From: Lentzea fradiae
GTDB lineage: Bacteria > Actinomycetota > Actinomycetes > Mycobacteriales > Pseudonocardiaceae
DNA length: 64,000 nucleotides
NCBI RefSeq assembly: GCF_900100955.1
Contig: NZ_FNCC01000003.1
Coordinates: forward strand, 186,001 to 250,000
Reading direction: 5' to 3'
The translations under genes were made by a program, and so were the position numbers. Below are positions 35,331 to 43,566 of this stretch, piece by piece. Each line of letters starts with the position of its first letter. The stretch's first letter is position 1. The notes under the pieces were generated by a model that worked only from the letters and a program-made list of their open reading frames with translations, did no database searches and was not told where the DNA came from.

Positions 35331-35371
35331 ACGCACGATCGTATGCCTCTGCCGCAATCCGTGCCTACCGT
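35328..35371. promoter_or_regulatory. Compact divergent leaderless promoters with overlapping palindrome
   Basis: Only 48 bp separate the two start codons. TACGAT (35338-35343, minus strand) is seven bases from the regulator ATG, and TACCGT (35366-35371, plus strand) is seven bases from the oxidoreductase ATG. CATACG-N6-CGTATG (35328-35345) covers the regulator's start and -10, an obvious autoregulatory operator. Confidence 0.6.
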
Positions 35372-35378
35372 CGGCGGC

Positions 35379-36257
35379 ATGGACGAACTCTGGGACGCCG
35401 TGGTGATCGGCGGTGGCGCCGCCGGTCTGAACGGCGCGGTCATGCTGGCCCGCTCACGCCGCTCGGTCGTGGTCGTCGACAGCGGCACGCCTCGCAACGC
35501 CCCGGCCGGTGGCGTGCACGGGATGCTCGGCCTGGACGGCATCCCGCCGGCCGAGCTGCTGGAACGGGGCCGCGCCGAGGTGCGCCGGTACGGCGGGCAG
35601 GTCCGCTCCGGCCAGGTCGTCGGCGCGAAGCCGGACGGGGACGCGTTCACCGTCACGCTGGCCGACGGCGTGGAGCTGCACGCGCGGAGGGTGCTCGTCG
35701 CAACCGGGCTGCGGGACGTGCTGCCCGACGTGCCCGGTCTCGCCGAGCACTGGGGTCGCGGCGTGGTGCACTGCCCGTACTGCCACGGCTGGGAGGTCCG
35801 CGACGAGCCCATCGGCGTGCTGAGCAGTCCCCACCACGCGGTGTTGTTCCGGCAGCTGACCGACGACCTCGTGTTCTTCGCCAACGGCACCGAGCTGGAC
35901 GACGAGACCCGCGCGAAGCTCGGCGGCATCCGGGTCGTCGAGACCCCGGTCGCGGCCGTCGAGTCCACAAAGGACGCCATCACGGGTGTCCGGCTCGTGG
36001 ACGGCGAAGTGGTGCCACGCCGTGTGATCGCGGTCGCCACGAAGATGTTCGCCCGCACCGAGGGCGTCGAGGGCCTCGGCCTGCCGGTGGAGGACACGCC
36101 CCACGGGCGGAGGTTCGTCAGCGGCATGGCCGGCACGACCCCGGTCAAGGGCGTGTGGGTCGCGGGCAACGCGACCGACCTCACCGCCCAGGTCGGTGCC
36201 TCCGCGGCGGCCGGCGCGCTCGCCGGTGCCCACATGAACGCGGACCTCCTGGCATGA
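35379..36257 (+). CDS. Thioredoxin-reductase-like FAD/NAD(P) oxidoreductase
   Basis: The 292-residue protein has an N-terminal FAD motif (VIGGGAAGLNGAVMLARS) and a CPYC redox pair (Cys132, Cys135) where thioredoxin reductase has CxxC. A terminal GVWVAGNATDLTAQVGASAA follows. The central NAD(P) domain is shorter than in classical TrxB and its glycine motif is weak. It probably oxidises or reduces a small dithiol or disulfide. It is coupled to an MFS exporter gene (ATGA), as in loci that oxidise and export thiol-type compounds. Confidence 0.85.
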   Translation: MDELWDAVVIGGGAAGLNGAVMLARSRRSVVVVDSGTPRNAPAGGVHGMLGLDGIPPAELLERGRAEVRRYGGQVRSGQVVGAKPDGDAFTVTLADGVELHARRVLVATGLRDVLPDVPGLAEHWGRGVVHCPYCHGWEVRDEPIGVLSSPHHAVLFRQLTDDLVFFANGTELDDETRAKLGGIRVVETPVAAVESTKDAITGVRLVDGEVVPRRVIAVATKMFARTEGVEGLGLPVEDTPHGRRFVSGMAGTTPVKGVWVAGNATDLTAQVGASAAAGALAGAHMNADLLA

Positions 36258-37567
36258 GCACGATCTCCGACACCCGCGCGCAGCGGGCGGTCCTCGTCGC
36301 GATCTCCGTCGCCCTGATGGCCGTGATCTCGTCGGTGACCGGCCTCAACGTCGCCCAGCCCGACCTCGCCGCCGAGTTCGGCGTGCCACCGGGCACGGTG
36401 CTGTGGATCATCAACGCCTACGTGCTCGCGCTGTCCGCGCTGCTGCTGCCGCTCGGAGCGGCCGGGGACCGGTGGGGCCGCAAGCCCGCGCTGCTCGCCG
36501 GTCTCGTGGTGTTCGGCGTGGCGAACGTGGCCGCGGCCTTCGCCGGGTCGGCCGGGCTGCTGCTCGCCGCACGGGTGCTGAGCGGTGTCGGCGCCGCGAC
36601 GATCATGCCCGTGACGCTGGCCGTGATCACCTCGTCGTTCCCGGAGAGGGAGCGGGGCAGGGCGATCGGCGTGTGGACGGGGGTCGCGGGCGGCGGTGGC
36701 CTGCTGGGCATGTTCCTGTCCGCGGTGCTCGTCGACTTCGCGACCTGGCGGTTCCTGTTCGTGCTGCCGGTCGCCCTCGTCGGTGTCGCACTGGTGCTGG
36801 TCTGGCGGTCGGTGCCGGACTCCCGCGGCGCGCAACGGCCGTTCGACGTCGTCGGCGCGCTCACGTCGGCGGCCGGTGTGGCCGGGCTGATCTACTTCCT
36901 GCACGAGCGCGACGTTGTCAGCCTCGTCATCGGGCTGGCCGGCACCGCGGCGTTCGTCGCCTGGGAGCTCCGCCACCGCGTGCCCCTGCTGGACGTGCGG
37001 CTGTTCCGCTCCCGCGGGCTCGCGGGAGGGTCCGTGACGATCCTCGTCGTGTTCGGGGTCCAGGCGGGCGTCGCGATCATGCTGTACCCGTTCTTCCAGA
37101 CGGTCCTGGGCTGGTCGGGTCTGCTGGCCACGGTGGCGCTGCTGCCGATGGCTGGCCTGATGATGGTGACCTCGGGTCTCGCCCCGCGGCTGGCAGAACG
37201 GGTCGGCGCCCGCGCGACCACCGCGCTCGGCATCGGCGCGGCGGCGGCGGGTCTGGCGCTGATGGCGGTGCTCGTGTCCGCGAGCTACCTGTCCGTGCTG
37301 CCCGGCATGATCGCGCTCGGGGTGGGCATGGGCCTGTCGATGCCGCCCGCCACCGAGGCGATCACGAGCTCCCTGCCCGCGCACCGGCAAGGCGTCGCGT
37401 CCGCGCTGAACGACGTCACCAGGGAGCTCGGCACGGCGCTGGGCGTCGCGCTGCTGGGAGGGATGTTGTCGGCGTCCTTCGTGGACGGCTGGCGGACGTT
37501 CATGTGGGCCGGGGTCGGCCTGCTGTCCGCACTGCTGGGCTACGTCTTGGTCGGTGGCCGCCGGTGA
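36254..37567 (+). CDS. MFS drug exporter
   Basis: The 437-residue protein has about 12-14 membrane segments. Motif A is GAAGDRWGRKPALLAG, and ARVLSGVGAATIMPVTLAVI matches the drug:H+ antiporter motif C region. It starts in an ATGA overlap with the oxidoreductase gene. It probably exports a toxic small molecule handled by that enzyme, under the XRE-cupin regulator. Confidence 0.9.
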   Translation: MSTISDTRAQRAVLVAISVALMAVISSVTGLNVAQPDLAAEFGVPPGTVLWIINAYVLALSALLLPLGAAGDRWGRKPALLAGLVVFGVANVAAAFAGSAGLLLAARVLSGVGAATIMPVTLAVITSSFPERERGRAIGVWTGVAGGGGLLGMFLSAVLVDFATWRFLFVLPVALVGVALVLVWRSVPDSRGAQRPFDVVGALTSAAGVAGLIYFLHERDVVSLVIGLAGTAAFVAWELRHRVPLLDVRLFRSRGLAGGSVTILVVFGVQAGVAIMLYPFFQTVLGWSGLLATVALLPMAGLMMVTSGLAPRLAERVGARATTALGIGAAAAGLALMAVLVSASYLSVLPGMIALGVGMGLSMPPATEAITSSLPAHRQGVASALNDVTRELGTALGVALLGGMLSASFVDGWRTFMWAGVGLLSALLGYVLVGGRR

Positions 37568-37632
37568 GGACACCGGGTGGTTCCTCCGCGCCCCGTCCCA
37601 TCACGGAGGAAGAACTCAGCGATAGAGGTGGC

Positions 37633-40600
37633 CTACGCTGACGCGGTTCCTTCATGGAACCATATGTCGACGTCACCATCGAGCCATTCGGAGATATATT
37701 TCCCACAAGAAGGGAATCGCCTGACCGCTTGCGCCAGAACACCACCCATTCCGGCAAGTGCCACCATCTCTCCTCGGGTTTTCCGGGTCGTCATCTCCCA
37801 CAATTCATGCATTCCCATTACCACGGCGATCCATCCCAGCTGAACGTCTTCACGGTACGCCGAGAGGACCTTGGACGACTTCAGGAGAGCGTCCAACTCC
37901 ACTCCCTGAAGACTGGATCCGTCAGGAAACCTGTTGTCGAACCCGCCTTCCTTGAGGATCCACGAGAAACAACCAAGCAACCTGGCCGCATCGCCGTAGG
38001 GAAGGTTTCTTCGGAAATCCGCAGAAAAGCAGTCTATTATCCACACCGCCGTGCTCGGAGGACCGAATCCTGGCATGGCCGGCGTGCAGGACTCGAAAAT
38101 CCTGGTGAAGTCCTCACCATCAAACTCGGACTTTACACCCCCCGCCTGCAGATAGATGTTCCAGGAGAACGCGTTCTGAGAGGTCTCCAGTCTCGCGAGA
38201 CTTCCCGACGACACGATCGAGCGCCTGGCCTTGTTCAGCACAAGCGGATCCACCAGGTGCGCCAGAGGCTCCCTGGCGATGTAGCCGATATGAACTGCGA
38301 ACCAAACTTTCGCCGCCGGCAACTCACTGAAATGAGCAGGAGATTCTCCATATTCCTGAACAGCACGACCGAGCACGTTTCTCAGTTTCGCGTAGACCGC
38401 GTCCACATACCGGTAGTCGACATTGAACAGCGCACTCAAGGAGACACTGCGACGCGAGACGAAGTGCTCCACACTGATCTCAACGAGCTTCTCGAAGGAA
38501 TGTGAGGCGAGCGGCAGGCTCTCTGATGCACGCAAGAGGAAGTCCAGCAGGGCGACATCCTTGTTGTCCGCACGGTTCAATTCATCTCGAAGCACGACCT
38601 GATTGGAGGGGCCGAACTTGTACAGGTTCCGCTTCACCTTGATCAGATCCTCAACCTTGGCGAGAAACCTGTCGATCATCTCCGCGCTTCCGCCGACCTT
38701 GTTGCGCATCTTCAGCGCGATGCAGATCTGTGCGAGCACCTCCCACTTTCCGTCTGCAACCTCAGGAATCAGAAGGTCAGCCACCTCGGCCGCTCCACCA
38801 TTAGTCCGATGGATGTGCAGGGCAGCGAAGTACTCCATGAAGCTCGCATGCGTAAAGAGAAACAAGTCCTCGCCGCGATCGTTCAGTGCGACATCGGTAA
38901 AGATCCACGCGCGTCCGCGGCACAGCCTCAAAAGCTCCCTGGCTATATTTCTCGCACTGCGCGCGTCAGGCACCCCTTCACTCAACAAGGGCTGCGTGAC
39001 AATTTCATACACGTCTCTCTCAGTCACACCGGCCCTGAACCCAGGACAGTTCATCACTGCGTGCGCAATATACGCCAGAGCAAGTTCGACCAAGTCGAGA
39101 TCAACATCGAAGTCCCAAATCCCCCGACTCCGGTCCCATTGCTGGAGGAACAGATCGACGCACTGCCGAAAAATTTCCGGACGACGCTGCGGGATAGTTC
39201 TGCGGCCACGATAAAGTACACAGATGAATGCTAGCATCAGCGGGTTCGACCGCAAATCCGCGATTGGCCTGCTGATCTCCATGAACGACCTCACGGTGGC
39301 ATTGAGCTCCACCGGGGTCAGGTTTTGCTCCAGACTGAACCATCTACCCGCATACGCTTCGACCTTGGCATCCGGGAACCCACCGATGAGAAACTCGTCG
39401 AAGAACTCCGGACTGAGCCGCCCCGTCAGGTACCCGATCCTCCGAGAGGTGACAAGAATCTTGCAGAGCGGAAAGATCGCCGCCACGGCATCTATTGTCT
39501 GCACCACCGCATTGCGCTTCGTCCCGTCAGTCAACTCGTCCAGTCCGTCGAAAACGAGGAACCCACGACCCTCGACAAGGAGATTCCGCACCAGCCCGGG
39601 CGGCGCCGGCGACTGATACCTGACGCGCAGAATCGTGTCGACGGCCTCTTCGACGCTGAACCCGAAATCCTGCACCGCCAGACTTTTCAAAGGAATAATG
39701 AAGGGAATGCAATTGTCATCGGAGATGAACCCGTTCGCGATGACCGTCGAGGTTGTCGACTTCCCTGCTCCGGGGTCGCCGAGCAGGACCGTCCTGGACA
39801 TCCTGTTCACCAGTCCACCGAGTGTCACCGCAACACTTGAACTGCTACTTCCGCGGCCGGCGTCGACGAGTTCTCTTGCGGAGTCGCTGACGGGTATGAA
39901 GTCTCCATCGATGTACAACGCCTGGTACGGCACCGACTTGCGGAGGAGCAGGTCGGGAACCTGCATCGTCGAGTGATGGGCCAAAAACGCCGATTTGTAC
40001 GAAGCGTGCCACGACTCGAACGGGGGCCGTGAGGGTTGCGATGTGGCCGATATCTTCTCCAGGTAGCGCTCGATCTCACCGAGCCGGAAGTTCGATATGA
40101 AGCCATACGCCCAGTCGAGTCCTTGTTCCGGATTCTTCAGGGAACGCTGGAGCTTTGCGGCCCAGATCCCGCAAGCTTCGACCAGGGAGTCGTACAACTG
40201 GTCCACATAGTGTTCGAGCTTGCCCGCGCTCAGGTTGCCCCTGGGAATCCGCGGCTGAACCTGCCGCCGTTCCATTCGATCGTAGCGGTCCACCGCCTGC
40301 GCCATAATGAGCGAATGGAATGACCTCTTTATCTTCTTCTCGAACTCCTCAGGAAGCGCACCCGAACTGTCCACTTTGAGGGAGATCACCAGTCTTACCA
40401 GGACATGACCCTCCGGTTGCGCGAGCGCGCTCTCCACATCTTTCCGGGTGAAGCCGACAGGGAGCGCGAAGAGAGTTCCCAGCGCAGATGGGGCCGGGTT
40501 ACGCTCGGAGGAAAGAAGGCCGAGCGTCGTGTATACATCCGAACGCAGCAACCCTCGCCGTGCCAACGCCTGCCGAGTCCCGCCCACAATCGGCTTCACC

Positions 40601-40647
40601 GCCTCGCCGAGGATTCTTCCGATAAGCGCTTCCTCAAATCCCGGCAT
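37633..40647 (-). CDS. NACHT-domain STAND NTPase (NLR-like, probable anti-phage)
   Basis: The 1004-residue protein has an N-terminal helical region of about 280 residues. A NACHT NTPase follows, with Walker A LLGDPGAGKST (Lys296), Walker B LVFDGLDEL near residue 366 and a sensor-like ILVTSRRI. A long helical region without recognised repeats makes up the rest and would be the sensor. Bacterial NACHT proteins of this kind defend against phages by oligomerising on a viral trigger. No separate effector gene is adjacent, so the effector must be the N-terminal region. ATG at 40647 is preferred because GGAG lies five bases upstream. Its base composition is visibly lower in GC than neighbours, with many A/T third positions, suggesting transfer. 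Confidence 0.85.
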   Translation of the reverse strand: MPGFEEALIGRILGEAVKPIVGGTRQALARRGLLRSDVYTTLGLLSSERNPAPSALGTLFALPVGFTRKDVESALAQPEGHVLVRLVISLKVDSSGALPEEFEKKIKRSFHSLIMAQAVDRYDRMERRQVQPRIPRGNLSAGKLEHYVDQLYDSLVEACGIWAAKLQRSLKNPEQGLDWAYGFISNFRLGEIERYLEKISATSQPSRPPFESWHASYKSAFLAHHSTMQVPDLLLRKSVPYQALYIDGDFIPVSDSARELVDAGRGSSSSSVAVTLGGLVNRMSRTVLLGDPGAGKSTTSTVIANGFISDDNCIPFIIPLKSLAVQDFGFSVEEAVDTILRVRYQSPAPPGLVRNLLVEGRGFLVFDGLDELTDGTKRNAVVQTIDAVAAIFPLCKILVTSRRIGYLTGRLSPEFFDEFLIGGFPDAKVEAYAGRWFSLEQNLTPVELNATVRSFMEISRPIADLRSNPLMLAFICVLYRGRRTIPQRRPEIFRQCVDLFLQQWDRSRGIWDFDVDLDLVELALAYIAHAVMNCPGFRAGVTERDVYEIVTQPLLSEGVPDARSARNIARELLRLCRGRAWIFTDVALNDRGEDLFLFTHASFMEYFAALHIHRTNGGAAEVADLLIPEVADGKWEVLAQICIALKMRNKVGGSAEMIDRFLAKVEDLIKVKRNLYKFGPSNQVVLRDELNRADNKDVALLDFLLRASESLPLASHSFEKLVEISVEHFVSRRSVSLSALFNVDYRYVDAVYAKLRNVLGRAVQEYGESPAHFSELPAAKVWFAVHIGYIAREPLAHLVDPLVLNKARRSIVSSGSLARLETSQNAFSWNIYLQAGGVKSEFDGEDFTRIFESCTPAMPGFGPPSTAVWIIDCFSADFRRNLPYGDAARLLGCFSWILKEGGFDNRFPDGSSLQGVELDALLKSSKVLSAYREDVQLGWIAVVMGMHELWEMTTRKTRGEMVALAGMGGVLAQAVRRFPSCGKYISEWLDGDVDIWFHEGTASA

Positions 40648-40753
40648 TCTCACTCCAGTTGAAGTCTCCCGACGGGTGACTTTCGATCCTACTCGCGTGC
40701 TCGTCTGCGGACCGAGGTCGCGGAGAAGGTTTGTCGCGGTTGTTCTCTCGTCA

Positions 40754-41842
40754 TCACCCGCCGGTGATGACGTCGAGCAGCTTCTGCGGAGCGCCGTCCT
40801 CGCCGAACATGCTCTTCATCATCTCGTCGGAGCCCTCGGTGGCCAGCACGGCACGCGGGAACATGGCCTCCTCGTACTCGGCCAGCGCCCGTTCGACGTC
40901 GTCGTGGCGGGCGAGGGCCGCGGCGAGCTCGGCTCCGTCGAGCAGGGCGAGGTTGGCGCCCTCGCCGTTGGGGGCGGTGAGGTGCGCGGCGTCGCCGACC
41001 AGGGTCACGCCGGGCACCCGGTCCCAGCGCAGCCCGGCCGGCAGCGCGTGGTGGGGGCGCAGCACCGGCACCGTGTCGGTCTCGGTGATCAGCGCGGTCA
41101 GCCGCGGCGCCCAGCCCTCGAACTCGCGCGCGACGCGGTGGGGGTCGGTGACGTCGACCTCGTCGAACCAGTCGAGCGGCCTGCTGAGCTCGATGTAGGC
41201 GTGCAGCGTGTCGCCTGCCTCGCGGTGCGCGAAGATGCTGACCCCCTTACCGGGAGCGATCATCATGCCGCCGCCGACGACCCGCGCGGCCTCCGGGTGC
41301 CGGGTGTCCGCGTGGTGCAGGTAGGTCTCGACGAACGCCATGCCGGTGTACTCGGGCCGGGCGTCGGTGAGCACCGGCCGCACCCGCGACCACGCGCCGT
41401 CCGCGCCGACGAGCACCTCCGCCTCGACCGCGGTGCCGTCGGCGAACGTCACCCTGCGCCCCTCGGCGTGCGTGACCTTGCGGCCCCACCGCACGGTGCC
41501 GCCCGGGAGCGAGCCGAGCAGCATCCGGCGCAGGTCGGCGCGCTGGACTTCGGGGCGGCCGCCGGTGCCGTCGTCGGGCTTGTCGAACAGGACCGCGCCG
41601 TCGCTGTCGAGCACGCGCAACGCTTCGCGCCCCTCGATGACGAGTGCGCGGAACTCGTCGGTCAGCCCGGCCGCCTCGATGGCGAGCTGCCCGTTGTAGT
41701 CGTGGATGTCGAGCATGCCGCCCTGTGCCCGTGCGACCGGCGACTCCTCGGCCTCGAAGACGGTGGACGGGATGCCGTGGACGTGCAGCACGCGGGCGAG
41801 CGCGAGCCCGCCGAGTCCGGCACCGATGATCGTGACGTGCAT
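40754..41842 (-). CDS. TetX-like FAD-dependent monooxygenase
   Basis: This 362-residue class A flavoprotein hydroxylase has a GxGxxG motif (IIGAGLGGLALARVL), VGADGAWSRVRP, and GVTLVGDAAHLTAPNGEGAN. GGMLDIHDYNGQLAIEAAGL closely follows the TetX pattern. Family members hydroxylate tetracyclines and other aromatic compounds. GGGGAG precedes the ATG at 41842. The upstream region contains two copies of a CGCTGACRTG-like direct repeat (near 41921-41941) that may bind a regulator. Whether it confers tetracycline resistance cannot be told. Confidence 0.85.
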   Translation of the reverse strand: MHVTIIGAGLGGLALARVLHVHGIPSTVFEAEESPVARAQGGMLDIHDYNGQLAIEAAGLTDEFRALVIEGREALRVLDSDGAVLFDKPDDGTGGRPEVQRADLRRMLLGSLPGGTVRWGRKVTHAEGRRVTFADGTAVEAEVLVGADGAWSRVRPVLTDARPEYTGMAFVETYLHHADTRHPEAARVVGGGMMIAPGKGVSIFAHREAGDTLHAYIELSRPLDWFDEVDVTDPHRVAREFEGWAPRLTALITETDTVPVLRPHHALPAGLRWDRVPGVTLVGDAAHLTAPNGEGANLALLDGAELAAALARHDDVERALAEYEEAMFPRAVLATEGSDEMMKSMFGEDGAPQKLLDVITGG

Positions 41843-41995
41843 GTGGAGTGCTCCCCTGTGGTGATCTCGTCGATCTGCTGGGGACCACGCTGGCCCTGGC
41901 GGCTGGCACCGGACGCACACCTCGCTGACGTGCGCTGACATGCACTGGCAGCCGCTGGCAGGTGAGCGGTCCCCCGCCCGCCTAGGCTGGCCGGG

Positions 41996-42585
41996 GTGAG
42001 CTTCCGCTACGAGATCACCGGCGCGGTCGTGCGGCAGGGCGTCATCGGGATCATCCGCACCGCCGACGCCGCCTCCGCGCTCCGAGCCTCCGTGCCGCTG
42101 CTGGACGCGGGACTCAGAGCACTGGAGCTGCCCCCACCAACCCCGGCGCACTCGACGCGATCCGGCAGCTGAGCACGGACTACCCGGAGGCGGTGATCGG
42201 CGCGGGGTCCGTGCTGGACGAGGTCTCCGCGGTGGCCGCCGTCCGCGCCGGAGCCCGGTTCCTGGTGGCGCCCAACCTGAACGTCTCGGTGATCCGCGCG
42301 GAACACCGGTACGGCGCCGCCGTGCTGCCGGGCGCGGGCACCGTCTCGGAGGTCGTGCAGGCGCTCGAAGCCGGGGCCGACGCGGTGAAGGTGTTCCCGG
42401 CGCCGACGCCGCGGTGGGTGCGGGACGTGCTGGCGGTGCTGCCGCACGCCCCGCTCGTGCCGACCGGTGGCGTTGAACCGGCGGACGTCCCGGCGTGGCT
42501 GGAGGCGGGCGCCGTGGCGTGCGGGGTCGGCTCCGCGCTCGGCCGCACGCCGGTCGACGAGGTCAAGGCCCTGCTGCGGTCTTGA
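41996..42585 (+). pseudogene. Frameshifted KDPG/KHG aldolase
   Basis: The sequence codes for a 2-keto-3-deoxy-6-phosphogluconate aldolase in two frames. From GTG 41996 it reads VVRQGVIGIIRTADAASALR and continues to ALEL. It then runs into a C-rich tract (cccccaccaacccc, about 42131-42144) and stops at 42170. The rest of the enzyme continues in the next frame from TNPGALDAIRQL, with the Schiff-base Lys in DAVKVFPA and PTGGVEP. One or two bases inserted or lost explain it. TAGGCT seven bases before the GTG is an intact leaderless promoter, so the mutation is recent or a sequencing error. Confidence 0.8.
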
Positions 42586-42645
42586 TCGATACCACCCAGT
42601 CGGCCCGGTTGTGAAGAACTTTCACGTCCGTCAGGATCGGGTGTC

Positions 42646-43566
42646 ATGCGTCTGTTCACGCTCGTCGCCGCCGCCCTGCTGACGCTCTCCGCAGCGCCCG
42701 CGGTGGCCGCGGTCCCGGTGAAGATCGCCAGCTACAACGTGTTCATGCTGTCGCGGAACCTCTACCCGAACTGGGGCCAGCTCCAGCGCGCCGACCTGGT
42801 CGACAGCACCGGTGTGCTGGCGGGCCAGGACGTCGTGGTGCTGCAGGAGGCGTTCGACAACGCCGCCTCCGACCGGCTGCTCGCGAACCTGCGTGACACC
42901 TACCCGCACCAGACGCCCGTGCTGGGCCGGAGCAAAGCGGGCTGGGACGTCACGTCCGGCGCCTACAGCTCGACGACGCCGGAGGACGGCGGTGTCGCGG
43001 TGCTCAGCCGATGGCCGATCACCACGCGCGTCCAGCACATCCACCGCGACGCGTGCGGCGCGGACTGGTTCTCCGCCAAGGGTTTCGCGTACGTGCGGAT
43101 CGAGACGCCGAACGGTCCGATGCACGTGATCGGCACCCATGCGCAGGCGGAGGACTCGGCCTGCCCCAGCGCACCGTCCGGCTACCGGGCGAAACAACGC
43201 GCCGAGATCAAGGCTTTCCTGACGGCACGCGCGATCCCGTCGAACGAACCCGTCTACGTGGCGGGTGACCTGAACGTGGTGAAGGCGAGCGCCGAGTTCC
43301 CGCGCATGCTGGCCGAGCTGGGCGCGGCCACGCCGGAGATCGGCGGGCACCCGTTCTCGTGGGACTGCGCCGACAACAGCGTCTGCCGCGACCAGTACGG
43401 GCCGCAGTACGCCTCGGAGCACCTCGACTACGTGCTGACGATCCAGGGACCGTTGCTGCGCAACGAGACCAGGCGCGTGAAGAGTCCGGAGTGGTCGATC
43501 ACGTCGTGGGGGCGCAAGTACACCTACAACGACCTGTCCGACCACTACCCCGTCTTCGCTAGCTGA
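42646..43566 (+). CDS. Secreted sphingomyelinase C-like phosphodiesterase
   Basis: The 306-residue protein has a cleavable signal peptide (about 1-22, ending AVAA). A DNase I-fold phosphodiesterase of the neutral sphingomyelinase type follows: ASYNVFMLSRNLYPNWGQ, VVLQEAFDN with the metal-binding Glu, VAGDLNV, and SDHYPVFAS with the terminal catalytic His. It hydrolyses sphingomyelin or related phospholipids outside the cell to gain phosphate or damage membranes. Its 3' end overlaps the convergent DUF6493 gene by 8 bp. Confidence 0.88.
   Translation: MRLFTLVAAALLTLSAAPAVAAVPVKIASYNVFMLSRNLYPNWGQLQRADLVDSTGVLAGQDVVVLQEAFDNAASDRLLANLRDTYPHQTPVLGRSKAGWDVTSGAYSSTTPEDGGVAVLSRWPITTRVQHIHRDACGADWFSAKGFAYVRIETPNGPMHVIGTHAQAEDSACPSAPSGYRAKQRAEIKAFLTARAIPSNEPVYVAGDLNVVKASAEFPRMLAELGAATPEIGGHPFSWDCADNSVCRDQYGPQYASEHLDYVLTIQGPLLRNETRRVKSPEWSITSWGRKYTYNDLSDHYPVFAS

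Noticed and set aside
41843..41995. CGCTGACRTG direct repeats and CTGGC-rich tract as a CRISPR-like or mobile repeat
   Set aside because: Only two short copies with no regular spacers; at most a regulator site, so mentioned only under the adjacent gene.
40754..43566. TetX-like gene, broken aldolase and sphingomyelinase as part of a defence island with the NACHT gene
   Set aside because: Their base composition and codon use match the chromosome and none is a known defence partner.
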